Assembly (NCBI GenBank): GCA_907163345.1
Contig: CAJQUN010000056.1
Span: forward strand, 62,001-126,000
DNA: 64,000 nt
DNA from: Haberlea rhodopensis
Lineage: Eukaryota > Streptophyta > Magnoliopsida > Lamiales > Gesneriaceae
Reading direction: 5' to 3'
Positions 33,991-46,600 of the stretch are shown here, piece by piece. The translations under genes were made by a program, and so were the position numbers. Position 1 is the first letter of the stretch. Each line of letters begins with the position of its first letter. Below the pieces are notes generated by a model. The model was given only the letters and a program-made list of their open reading frames with translations. It ran no database searches and had not been told where the DNA came from.

Positions 33991-35290
33991 TCCTTGCAAC
34001 TTATAACATAAGAGGGTTGGGGGGGAGGGTTAAGATTAGGGATATACGAGAGTTTGTTACGAGAGAGAGGATTGATTTTCTGTGCATACAAGAGACGAAG
34101 ATGGAGGTCGTTAGTAGGAAGTTATGTGAATCCCTATGGGGAGACGGAGATTTTGATTGGGTCTTCAAAGGTGCAGTGGGAGCTGCCGGGGGCCTACTTT
34201 GTATTTGGAAGACAATGTGCTTTTCCATGGATAAATGTTGGGGAGAAGATGGTATATTGGGAGTGGAAGGATGTTGGGGAGTTGATCGAGTCAAATGCCA
34301 TATCGTGAACATCTATTCCCCGTGCGATCCAAACTCCAAAAAAGAGCTTTGGAAGATTTTGGAATCAAACATAAAGGAACTCCCAGATAATCGTTGGTGC
34401 ATATGTGGGGATTTCAATGCGATACGAAGTCCCTCAGAGAGACGGGGACGAAATTTGACTAGTAATGAAAGAGACTGTCGGGAATTTGATGTCTTCATAA
34501 GTGGGCTGGGTTTAGTGGACTTACCGCTAGTAGGAAGAAAGTTCACGTGGTACCGACCCGACGGGTCTTGTGTTAGCAGATTGGACAGATTCCTCCTATC
34601 TGAGAAGTGGGTAGAAGAATGGCCTAACCAAATTCAACGGGGCATTAATAGGAGCGTGTCCGATCACTGTCCCATTCTGTTGAAATCATTCGTTGAGGAC
34701 TGGGGACCCAAACCATTCAGGGTTTTTGATTCGTGGTTGCAACACCCAGAATTCAAGGTATTTGTCGAAAGAAGTTGGAGCGAATTCAGAATTCAAGGTT
34801 GGGGGGGTTTTGTTCTAAAAGAAAAATTTAAAATGCTGAAGGATAAGCTGAGAGGTTGGAATAAGGAGGTGTTTGGTTTTGTGGACGTCAAAATTGAAGA
34901 GACTCGAGCGAAGATTTTGGAATGGGATGCAATCGCCGATCGAAGAGCTCTGCAATCTGATGAGGTGGAATTAAGACGACAGGATATGGGGACTCTACTA
35001 GGACAAATCTGGAGCAAGGACTCGATACTATTTCAGAAGTCTAGAATCAGGTGGATTCAAAACGGCGATGTAAATTCCAGATTCTTCCATTAATTCGTAA
35101 ATAGGAGAAGGAAGAAGAACGAATTAGTGGGAGTCGAGATTGACGGGCAGTGGGTGGATACTGTTTCAGGGGTAAAGAGCGGGGTCCACGGCTATTTCGC
35201 TCAGCGGTTCCAGCAGGAGGTATGGATCAGACCGCGTCTTTCAGACATTAGCTTCTCTCAGTTAACTGAGTTGGAAAATGGGGTTCTTAC
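33987..35290 (+). pseudogene. LINE ORF2, apurinic-type endonuclease and start of RT region
   Basis: ORF2 starts at ATG 33987. The exo/endo-phosphatase fold endonuclease shows LATYNIRGLGG, FLCIQETKM with the catalytic Glu, VNIYSPCD, WCICGDFNAIRSPSER with the catalytic Asp-Asn, SRLDRFLLS and SDHCPILL with the catalytic His. A stop TAA at about 35091-35093 follows NSRFFH and the frame then continues (VNRRRKKNELVGVE...) to 35290, where a MITE is inserted. Coding resumes at 36301. Confidence 0.88.
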
Positions 35291-36292
35291 CATAGTTATT
35301 AAAGGCGCATAGCGCACTAAAGCGCAAAGAGGTCATGGAGCTATAGCGCATAGCGCGACGCGAAGCGCGCGCTTTACTAAAGTAAAGCGCAATAGCTTAT
35401 ATGTTTTTAGTGTCCATAAAATTTAATCAAACTCATTAACTCATACAAAACAAATAACAAAATTGATTAAATCATGTTTTTCAACTTTATGTGTTCAAGC
35501 GGGGCTTGAAATTGATTCATTGTGAATCTGTGATTTATATTATATAGTCAATGTCAAGAATCAAGTTGCAATAAATAAAGAATATGTTTTGTTTTTGTCC
35601 GTTGAAATGAAGACATGGATTCATTTTTATGTAGTTTAGCAACAATTAACAGTATGCTTTAGCAATAGCTTAGCAATTTATATTTTGCAATATTTATATT
35701 TTGCTCTATTCTCATGTATTTGTCAAACTGTGATTGAATGGACTAATTGATGATTGTGATGACTGATGAACTTTTTAACGTAAAAATTGAAGGAAAAGAA
35801 AATATAAAACAAGAAAGGAGAATCAATCCAAAAATAAATAATAATTTGAGACGAAAAAAAGAAAGGAAATAATGCAGTGTAATTTTGAAGAAAAGAAAAA
35901 TAGAGCACTTGAACACATCAATCTGCTTATCGGTCTGCGGCGGCTGGAGGCTGGAGGTTGGAGGGTTTATGCAACAAGACTTTATGTAACATTAACCATA
36001 AAACTCTCTAACTTAACCCTAAAATTCTCTAACTTGGTCTTATTTTTAATAAGCCCAATTTAAATTTAAAGCCCAACCTTATCAACGTATTTTAATAACC
36101 CGATAGCCCCAATTTTCAAGCCTTAGCAAAGGCGTGCTATAGCGTGCGCCTTGGCTAATTGAAAAAGCACAGATAGCGCACATAGCGCGCGCTTTGCCAA
36201 AACACGAGGCGCATGGCGCTGCGAGGCGCAAGACCCGCGCCTCGCTTCGCCTTGAGCTTTAGCGCGGGCTATGTGAGCTTTTAATAACTATG
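35291..36292. mobile_element. MITE (1002 bp) inserted in LINE ORF2
   Basis: Terminal inverted repeat CATAGTTATTAAA(A)G at both ends and an 8-bp target duplication GTTCTTAC (35283-35290 and 36293-36300); a 9-bp reading is possible, so hAT is favoured over Mutator. The outer 130-180 bp on each side are packed with AGCGC/GCGC words (AAAGCGC, GCGCGCGCTTT, AGGCGC) and can pair. The interior 35400-36110 is AT-rich and has no transposase. Removing it rejoins the LINE RT frame. Confidence 0.9.
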
Positions 36293-36300
36293 GTTCTTAC

Positions 36301-38453
36301 ATCTTATTTCGGAGAGGATGAGGTCAAAGAGGCGGTGTGGTGTTGTGAGAGCTCCAAAAGTCCAGGTCCTGATGGATTCAACTTCAGGTTTATCAAAGAG
36401 TTCTGGCATGTCGTCAGGGACGATTTCATGAGGTTCTTATCTGAATTCCATAGGAACGGGAAGATTGTTAAGGGGGGAAACCCTTCTTTTATCGTCTTGG
36501 TGCCTAAATCTGATAACCCTGTCAACATTGGGGAGTATCGACCAATATCCCTAATTGGTTGCGTTTATAAAGTATTGGCAAAGCTCCTGGCAAATAGAGT
36601 GGAAGCGGACCAAAGGGACAGGTATGCTCTTCAAGGTGGATTTTGAGAAGGCCTACGATTCAGTCCGATGGGGTTTCCTTGACGAGGTTATGCACTTAAT
36701 GAATTTCTCAGTCAAATGAAGGTCTTGGATTATGGAATGCGTTACCAGTGCGAAAGCTTCTGTTCTTATTAATGGGAGCCCTTCATCGGAATTTGAACTG
36801 AAGCGGGGACTGAGGCAAGGGGATCCTTTATCCCCTTTTCTGTTTATCTTAGTGGCCGAGGCGCTATCCAGATTGGTAGACAAGGCAGTGGAGACTAATG
36901 TCTGGGATGGGTGCAAAGTGGGTAGGAACCACATACCAATTTCACATCTTCAGTACGCTGATGACACGGTTCTCTCTGGAGAGGCCACGATGGAAAACGT
37001 ACGAACCTTTAAAGGTGTGCTGCGACTATTTGAATTGATATCGGGTCTAAAGATTAACTTCATTAAGAGCAGTATAATTGGCATTAATGTAGATCCGGTA
37101 CAACTGGATGCTATGGCGGGAGTGCTGAATTGTAAAGTGGGGATCGTGCCTTTTAAGTATCTGGGTATCCCGATGGGATTAAATCCGAGGAAATGTGCGT
37201 CTTGGGAACCGATCTTGGAGAAAATTCGTAAACGACTGGCGGCCTGGGATGATAAAAGCCTGTCCTTTGGGGGACGGATGGTTCTACTGAATGCCCGTAC
37301 TGTCTTCGATACCGGTCTATTTCTTCACCCTGTTCCGCGCCCCAAAAGCTATTCTATCCAAATTTCGATCAATTCAATCAGCTTTCTGTGGGGGGGTGGG
37401 GAAACTTGTCGGAAAGTGGCCTGGGTCAAATGGGATTGCAAGTCTAAGCAAATGGGGGGTTTGGGGGTTCGTAACCTGGATTTTTTTAATAAAGCTTTAT
37501 TAGGAAAATGGGGGTGGGATATTATTAAGGGGGGGAATTCTTTGTGGTTGCAGGTGTTGTCTTCTAAATATGGAACTCTTAACTGTCGCGATATCGTGTC
37601 AGGGAGGGGGGGTGAGGGGCCCGCAGTCGGTCTGGTGGAGAGATCTTATAAAGCATACTTTCTTGGATCATTCGGGGTGGTTTTTGGGGGGGCTGCTTCG
37701 AAGAGTTGGGAATGGGCTACGGACTAAATTCTGGACGGGTATCTGGGTGGGGGAGGTAAGTTTGGAAGAAAACTTTCCAAGATTAGCTTCGATTGCGAGG
37801 GATAGAGACATCTTAGTAGGGAATATGGGGGGGTGGGTGGATGGTATATGGATTTGGCGCTGGGATTGGAGACGGGATTTATTCGACTGGGAAATGGATG
37901 TTTTTGTTCTGTTACTCAATTGTATTGACAGTGCAGCTTTGGACCAACATAAGGAAGACACATGGGAGTGGCGCCTTGAAGATAACAATTGCTACTCTGT
38001 TCGTTCGGCATATGGAACATTTGTAGAGAATGAAGTTATTGATGACGACGAATCCCTGATGATTTACGATGACCTCTGGAAGACTTTGGCTCCGAAAAAG
38101 GTCGGAGCTTTCGCATGGCGGGTTCTTAAAGACAGAATTCCGACCAAGGATAACTTACGGAAACGTAATGTTCTCCAAGGCCCGGTCTCAGATTTTTGCG
38201 TTCTATGTCAACAAGGGGAGGAGACTACAGCTCATCTTTTGTTCAGCTGCTCGGATTCCTACGCGTTATGGATGAAATGTTACAAGTGGTTGGGAGTCAC
38301 TCTCGTGCTTCCTGGCAATCCGGCTATTCATTTGGTGCAGCACAAAGGGATTTGGGAAGAAAAAAGAGGAAGAAAGGGGTGGTTAACTATATGGTTCGCG
38401 ATAATATGGACCATATGGTTAGGCAGAAATAAAAAATTTCAGAGGATGTGACG
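36301..38453 (+). pseudogene. LINE ORF2, reverse transcriptase and zf-RVT
   Basis: RT motifs in order are SSKSPGPDGFNFRFIKEFW, PSFIVLVPKSDNP, YRPISLIGCVYKVLAKLLANRV, KVDFEKAYDSV, GLRQGDPLSPFLFILVAEALSRL, the catalytic LQYADDT, and YLGIPMG. Around 36600-36625 the segment with the usual QSAF..GR motif is missing and the frame shifts, which indicates an internal deletion. Stop TGA at about 36717. Another frameshift lies in a G-run near 37600. The C-terminal zf-RVT (38085-38290) shows KKVGAFAWRVLKDRIPTKDNLRKRNV, CVLCQQGEETTAHLLFSC. End of ORF at 38451. Confidence 0.9.
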
Positions 38454-38695
38454 AGCCAGAGGAAGACCTTTTCAACCTAGTTCAATTTAGATCTTGGTTT
38501 TGGATTAGACATAGCAGTAGTCCTAGCTTTTCTTATATACTTTCGGACTGGGTGATTGAACCTAGGGTTTGTTTATTAGCATCCTGATTTATCTTCGCGT
38601 TTTGTAAGTCTTTTGTAAACTTTCGTAGTACCTCTGGTACTATTTTATATATATTTGTCTTTCTCCGACCGAAAAATAAAAAAAATTGTTTATTT

Positions 38696-39908
38696 TGCTG
38701 GAATATATCATTTCTTAATCATACTTTTGATAACAGGCATCCGACGCTAAAAGTAAATAAGTTAAATTATCAAGATAGACCATTTTCAGCTTCTTAGTTA
38801 CCCATATACTTCATGTCTTGGTTACCAAAATTTACTTGTTAAAATTAAGCATAAAATTATGTTGAGATACGTGTTGTAAATTCGAACGATGTTGGTTTCA
38901 CATTTTTGTCAAACTATTCTGTCCACCACACGATGAAAATAAAGCTTCCACCTTGCTATGAAATTACAGAGAGCAAAAATCAAAACCAGTAATTTTCAAA
39001 ATCTAATCAATTTTCATATTTCATGTAACATGATCAACCAACATTGACTCTAATAATTACTAATTCACCCTTAAAGAAGAAACAGAAGTTGGTTACGATG
39101 ATTTGACATGGCTTCAGCTTCAGATCAAAATCAGTGTGGATTTCATGAAATAAGTTAAGAACTAGGGATCAATTTGATTCTTGCCCTTGTTATCGCTGCT
39201 GCTAAATTCAAATGTTTCAAAATAATTACAACTGTGTTTCTAGAGTTTGAGAGATGTGCAAGGTAGAACTAATTATGATAAATTCTTAGTTATGGATCAA
39301 ACAGAGACATAAAGTTTGGAGCCATGTGGGGTCATAATTATTGAATGAAAGATAAACGAGAAGCAAGTTATAGACAAATGTGTCAAAAGCAACGGCCTGA
39401 AATTTCAAACGAGATGCTATTGACGACTCAATATCAAAGTATAAAGATGAAATGTAAATCACCTGAAGATTTACGTGTGTAATATAGGTCTATCAAGAAA
39501 AATGCCGGCATAAATTTCAGTTCAGATAGATAGCTTATGGCAGTAGACGAACGTTAAAAAAAATATCTTGTTAGGCGAAAAAAGGAGAAACGTGTACACA
39601 CAATCGGGCAATGACGATAAATTCAGTAAGACTTAAGACATGATGTTCGCACGAAAAATAAGTAAAATCCAAATTTCAAAGGAAATACGCATGATTCCAA
39701 AAATATAACGACGTCAAATTTAAGGAAGTATCATCGAGTTTTATCTTGCTAACAATGACTTTGAGGCTCATTTTAGATAACCTCACAATCTCATAAACTA
39801 TTGGTTTGAAAGAAATTCGAGCGGGCTATTTTATACTGAATTCTCTCATATAAATAGTACAGGAGTTTTTCCCATCCTTAACCAAAACATCTGCTAGATA
39901 AGAGCTAG
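38696..39908. other. Intergenic AT-rich stretch, 3' of the cyclophilin gene
   Basis: No gene or repeat that I can support. Confidence 0.4.
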
Positions 39909-40306
39909 AGGCAATTTACTACCTAGTGGTATCGAGAATATCCAATTTACCCCCCGTAAAAAGGCATTTTACCCAATGTGCTATCGATAATAGGTAATTT
40001 ACCCCATGTGCCTTGTAAATAAGCAATTTACCCAATGTAGCTTTCAAAATAGGCACTTCACCCCCCACAGTGGTTTGCAAAACATAGCATACATTGAGGG
40101 GGTATTTTGCACCTATTCACAAACTACAGGAGGTAAATTGTCTATTTTCACAAACTACAGGGGCTAAATTGCCTATTTCACAAACCACAGGGGGTAAACT
40201 GCCTATTTTCAAACCATAGGGGCATATTTTGAAAACTACAGGGGGTAAACTGTCTATTTTCAAACCACATGGTGCCTATGTAGAAAACCACAGGGGGTTC
40301 GTTGCC
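39909..40306. repeat. Foldback repeat with internal tandem subunits
   Basis: The left half has forward units like GGCAATTTACCCCATGTG; the right half has the same unit inverted (CACAGGGGGTAAATTGCC). Each arm has several copies at roughly 30-40 bp. The outer ends GGCAATTTAC / GTTCGTTGCC pair with each other. A related foldback lies at 50904-51195. Confidence 0.75.
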
Positions 40307-40607
40307 ATGAACCTCCTATAGATATTATCCCCAGATTTTGATTGGCCTTGACGGGTGTGGGTGCTGGACTGGGCTTAGGTCGTGTTTCTTATTACATTAT
40401 CAGTGGATGATAACTCAAACGCTTTTTTGTTCGCACCTAAAATTATTTGAATTAACCAACTACTTTGTCTATATGATAGTCAAATCAGACTGCCATTGCA
40501 AAGAAATTTAGTAAGAGTTCGAATGCACGAAATGTTTGTTTGGTAAAAGATATGAAATACTTATCACATACCAAACAGTTCCTCCCAGCCTCATGGTTCT
40601 TTCCAGC

Positions 40608-43600
40608 TCATGGAAAACATTTCATTCTCTGCATGATCCAATCCATGTTTATGAGCAAATACATTCAATATTTTATACTGATATTTTAGAAAATGTTCAG
40701 AGTTTTACCTGTATTTCAATTTCTTCAACAGATGCGGCAAGCCTCCTTTTCAATCTTAGCCTATCATCCTCACAGGTTTCTGTCTCAGTATCTAAAAAAA
40801 ACCACAAAAAGGAAGTTCCTGAAAATTCACACTGAAAAACTACCGACAAAAAACAGTTAAAAAACATTAAAATTAGAACATACTGTCAGGGCCAAGAAAA
40901 ATGACATTAAACTTTAAATTTATGTTAATATAGATTATTTACTCAGAAAATTAAAAGAAGAGCATTGAACAAACTCAAACACACATAAAAACAAAAAAAT
41001 ATCAGTCAGAAGCTCTTTAAACTATTTCAGCAAATGGAAGATCCCATAAAAGAATGTGATATATGCATTGGTCTGCACCATGTTAAAAGAAAAATTTGTG
41101 ATATACATTTTAATATTTTTGGAGCTTTTTATTTTAACCAGATGTGTGCTTTTTCAGACATTTAAGCTGCAACACCACATGGTAAACAACTAGTCCAACC
41201 ATGGTTCGCCATAGAAGTCACTATTCCAGTTCCAGTTCCAGTTCCAGTTGCATTTCACGGAATGGCCACGTCAAGGGTTTTTTTTTAAAAAAAACATTAA
41301 AGATTCAATTTTTTTTGAATATTTTGGAAAAAATAATTAAAAGTATGTAAATCAGAATGAATATTTAAAAAATTACAATATTGACTGAAAAATATGGAAG
41401 ATTGTCACATTGTTATGTCATAATACTGATTGAATAAAAGCATATACTGTTTACTTTCCACCACATTCAACTTCTTTTGTACCATATTTTATCCATATCT
41501 TTATTCACCATTTTTTTCCCTTTACAGTGCCTTTTTTTCCTTCGGAAAAACTGCAACAAATCACATTTGTTACGTGATCCTATTCTGAATCACCGTTCCC
41601 GTCCAGCCCCACCTTTAAATTGGCGATTTAAGCTTGTAGAATGCCTTCCCAGATAAACCTCCTTTATAAGTTGGAACTTAGGGCCGGCAATCCTCGCGGC
41701 CGTTCTAGAACGGCCGGGACTGAGAAGGTAAACCATGAGTCCAACTACTGAAGCCACATTAGGTACAAAAAACCATGCTAACCTTCAAATTAGCATAACA
41801 TTTCTAAGATTTAAAGCAAGTCATGTTTTTTAGAATCCAACTTAATTATAATTTCATTTCGAAATGTCACGTTCCATTATAGTCATATCACATTTTAAAT
41901 TTGGGAGTAATAAAAAATACCACGATTAAATTAAAAAGTTATCGAGAGACACGCATTTGTATTAAAAATTTAGAGAATTGTCAATTTTTGCTACATAATT
42001 TGATTCAATGCAATGAACCAAATTACTACTCAATCATTCAAAATAATTGAGTCTTCTAATTTTTTACGTATGAAAAAATTCTATTTCTATAGCTAAAATA
42101 ATATAATTATAGACTAAAATTAAATTTTACATGCAAATAGATCTTAATCATCTCCTAATATTGGAGGGAATATCTTTAGCTATAAGAAAACTTGTTGCAG
42201 TTATATATATAATTTGATGAAGAATATTATATTTTCAATCATTTTAAACTTTTATATGGTTAATTTAATATGATAGTGCATTTTATTTTAATTTATCTGT
42301 TAATGAGGGAAATGTAATATTATTTTAACCACATCAATGTACTATTTACAAACTTTTAGTTTTGATATCATCTCAAACATACTATTGCACCCTTAACGAC
42401 TTCTGTTAGAGGTAAATAATAACATTTAGCACTCAGAATCACATTTCGAGGGTGGCCATTTTCCCACCCTCACTATAATGTTGCTCTGCCGCAAGATATG
42501 GCAATGCAAAGAAAGCATCAAAGTGCTCGTTTACTTGGTTTCATGCATAAAACCCTCCAAGTAAGCTCAGGCCGACCATCATGTTGAATTAGCCCATCAT
42601 TTAGAATAAAGATGGACCATCATTTCTCTGATATTATGAGTTCCTATTATCCTAAAAGCCTTGAAAATTTTCCAACCATAATTTAAAAGATCTTAAGCAT
42701 CTGGATAACAGACATAGATAGCAGTGTGGCTTGACATAAGTTACAATGCTAACCAAGCAACCTTAGTTAGATAAACCATTAAATGGAGACCAACTTGCTT
42801 TACTTCTGTCAAAAATGGGTAGATACCATAGGATAAGCAAGGTGAAAACTTACCATTGGTCAAATAAATGACATTCAAAGAAGTGAATTACCCACCAGGG
42901 GCAACCAATCCTGGCATAATTGCAAATTATAAGGCACAATCATGTCACCTATAACGCTCTGATTGTGACTAAACAGGATTGGAATTAGGCCAAGAGGATT
43001 CAGTTATTTAACAGCTACTCATATTAGCAAACTACTTGGGTAAGGAAAGATGAGAAAATGAGTAAAGGGAATACATGAGAAATGATCACCGGGTTTTACA
43101 TATGAGTTGATGAAAAGAGGATAGAACTTACCATAATAATATGTTGAGAAAATAGTAATACGCTCAGTTGGCTGGAAAATAAAATGGAAAAAATATCAGT
43201 ATAATGTAAAAACTCTAACAGAGAGAGGTTGAAACTATGATCCTGATAAACAAAATTTACGAAAGAATATTTACACTTTCAGTTAAAACATTTATCACTC
43301 GAGACCTTTTATGAATCTCCAGCGAATAAGTTACTCAATCAGCTAGTGGCCTAAGCAATATTACTCATTTCCAGTTCTGTGATTATAGAGCCCAAAAAAA
43401 TCCATAGTTTACTACATTCATAAGCCACTAAAAGAGAAACAAGAGAATTATTTGCTGCCAATCTGCCCCACAGAAATCTATGTCACGTTATTAAGGATCA
43501 CAACTAATATTACATCAGTTCCCATGCACCACGAATGGCACATGTGGGAAACATCAGAAGCAAGTTCTTTTAGGTAGAAGTTACTCAATATAAGACTAAG

Positions 43601-46600
43601 TCATAATACATCAGTAAGCATAATTGATCAACTACCAAGCAAAGCTGTGGTCAAAAGATGTTTTTTTTACGCAAAACTCAAAGCACACAGTTGTAATCAC
43701 AACAAAGTGGTTAAAACGGACAAATTTAGGACATAGCGAGAGGGAAAAAGAGTCGGAACAATTTGTGAGAATGATAGGCTTTACCATCACAAAAATTCCT
43801 TCTGTCCGTGTAGGTACTTGTTCAAGTTTTCTCAATGTTTCATCACCCTTAGTAACTTTACCAAAGATTGCATACTGAAATATATATGACAAAGAACGGT
43901 ACTTGATTAATGAGATGGAATGAAAAAAATTTAACAAGAAAAGGCAAGTGGAAAAAGAAATATATGTGTTTACTCCACACACCTGGCCATCAAGGTGAGG
44001 GGCATTTCCCAGAAGTACGGAGAATGAAGACTGTGCACTGTCTGGGTCAGAATATCTACAATAAAACATAAAAATCTTCAAGCTATCTACACTCGGAGGA
44101 TAATGAACTACTAGGTAGAAAAAGGTTTAGCTTAATTATTTTTAAGCAGATTCTAATATCATGTTCAGAATAATGTACTCAAAATCTAACTACACATGAA
44201 TTTCTCGTATTACGACTTAGCATTATATCATGTGACAATAGACATAATTCTTTTCCAAAGAAAATATTATGAAGAGCAATAATAACTGCTGACTTTGACA
44301 TCCACTGTAGTTATAAAACTGTAAACTTCTTTAAGAAAGAAAAGGGTAGCGAAGTGTTTATAGTGTGATGCAAAGTTGAGTAGGAAGATGAATTTTCTAC
44401 CTTACGTAGTTTGGTTTCCACTTCTACAATTATATAGTTCTCTATCGATAATGAAATTCAAAAATGCAATTAGTATCATGTCCATGCAAGATTGCAAGAC
44501 CTTTCAAACAACATTAAAAATTCCTAAAGTGAGATGTTTGCAAATAATTTTCTTAAACAGGACATACCTGCCCATAGAAAGAATACCTCTGACATGTTTT
44601 ACATCACTAAATTCACCGATGATAGTTTTGTCAGCTTCCAACTTCTGTGCTTCATTTATGGTAGCAGTTCTTCCTCCAACAACATCAGCCACTTGAGCGA
44701 CAAACCCCTTATCAACCTGTACAGTGAGTAAGTGTTTGCTCCCGGACCTTTTCATTTAACATAATGAATTTCATCCATAACCTTCCTACATTTAGTAGTC
44801 GAAAGATACCCGGAAGAAATGATTGGTGTTATAGCATCCCAACCTAACAAGCTTGAAAATGTGTTCAACCGTCTTTGGTGCCACACTAGGATAGAAACCA
44901 AACTCAATGTCCCCATAGTTTGTCTGCATTTCAAACCAATTATTCCTTTCAAAAGACCTCATGTTATGAGTATGTACTAGAAAAAAAGGAATGTCTACCA
45001 TTTACAAGCTAGAAGGAATGTTTACCATTATTTAATCAATCAATATATCAAAGAAAAATTGCATAGAGACACAAATTAATTAAATTTACACAACTTACAT
45101 ACATAAATAAGTATCTACAACCCTACTCTTTATGCCATTTCAGAACAACATTATGGCTGGGGCTCTCAAATTTATGGAACACCACAAAGCAGACACATTG
45201 GAATTATTTTTTTGTTTCCTTTTAGCCTTCCCATCACAAATGTAATCAGTTCTCATAACCTAAATGTAAGGGCCCAAATGTTATGTTGCAGTCCCCAGAG
45301 AATTCAGGTATGGGTAGGTTTGATCACGTCTAGAAATTGGAAGAATAAGTATTTAGAAAAGAGTGGTAAACTGTAAATATTGAAAAGTGAACAGTGAGCA
45401 ACAAAAAGTTATGGACGCGGCAAGTTAAGTGTCGAGCACATGGGAGCTCAACAAATATGAGCAAACAGAAATGTAAGCGATTGGGAACTTGACAAACCGA
45501 TAATGGATAGTTTGAAGTATGATCCAAGCTGAGAAGACTATCTAAATCGATAAGGTGACCAAGGTGCTAAGCAATCTGAGTTAAGAAGACAGTATGAAGT
45601 GAAAGAAGAAAGTCTGATGCATAAAAGGAAATTCCTATTCCATACACACGTGACCAATGTGTGCACATAACCTACAGAACAGATTTCATTAAGTAATCAG
45701 AAGAAGTTTGTCTTTAACGAGATTTTTACAGAAACACACGATAACGAAATTCTTCATATGATAGATTCTAATTCCTAAAATAGAGGATTGTTATAGGACT
45801 GTACATCAATAAATTGGGGGCTTAGGTCCAACTGAAGATCACAATTAAGCATTGAACTGATTTATATATTGTAAGCAGTCCAAAAACAAGGAAGAGGTAA
45901 AATGAGGAGAAGAAGTGTTGTGGTCTGACCGTCTGAGAAGCGTTAGAGATGAAATTTTAGAAGTAAAATTCATGAATAAAGGGCAAGTACTTGTGATCAT
46001 TTTGGTTTTGTTTCAAAATGTTTTTGCGCAAATACTTGAATCACAGATGTAAAATATTTCCAAAATCGTGTTCTTTTCCTTTAACAGCCATGAAGCTCTG
46101 TTTTTAATAGAGAAGTACTTTGCAAATACTATTAAGCATATTTTAAGTAGTAGCATTATTTTCAACTATGTTTTTAGTAAAGTATAAGCGTCGTGGTGCC
46201 CAGAATGATATGAATTAACCAGTGTTTTAGAAAATTTTAAGTCCTAATGGCGGGCCAATGCCTATCATGGACCTGAGATAATGGATCGGTTCCGTCGTAT
46301 GTGACTCGCTGGCTATGAGGTAAAACAGACGTGTAATTGTGATTCATGATGGAGTTAGTATTCACTATTACAACCCCCTCAACGAGTATAATATGAGATA
46401 AATAGTCATTGGATTGTGCGTAAGGAGTTGTCAACACACTCTTAAACATGTCTTAAGTCTATCAGATAGGCAGTCAAGATCACAAGCCCAAGAAACGAGA
46501 GCCCAGAAAGTGAGAAGCCAGGGGTCAGAAGTCAAATGAGCCTTCGAAAGATTTTAGGTTTAGTACCTATGAAATTTTAAGATAATTTGTTATGCTACTA

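Larger units (their letters stand above)
31382..38682 (+). mobile_element. Full-length plant L1-type LINE
   Basis: About 7.3 kb including a 1-kb MITE. A 13-bp target duplication AAATTGTTTATTT flanks it (31369-31381 and 38683-38695), and the 3' end is A-rich (about 38671-38685). Order is a 5' repeat region, ORF1, ORF2 (endonuclease, RT, zf-RVT) and a 240-bp 3' UTR. It is G-rich on the plus strand with many runs of 5-8 G. Frameshifts and an internal RT deletion make it dead. Confidence 0.92.
40792..43131 (-). other. Intron 6 of the CYP23-like gene (2340 bp)
   Basis: AT-rich and without coding sequence. It contains a (TTCCAG)4 microsatellite at 41224-41249 and a 20-bp perfect palindrome at 41697-41716. 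Confidence 0.85.

Noticed and set aside
40536..40835. 99-codon plus-strand ORF
   Set aside because: Antisense of the last two CYP23 exons.
43624..43878. Plus-strand ORF over CYP23 exon 5
   Set aside because: Antisense shadow of a verified exon.
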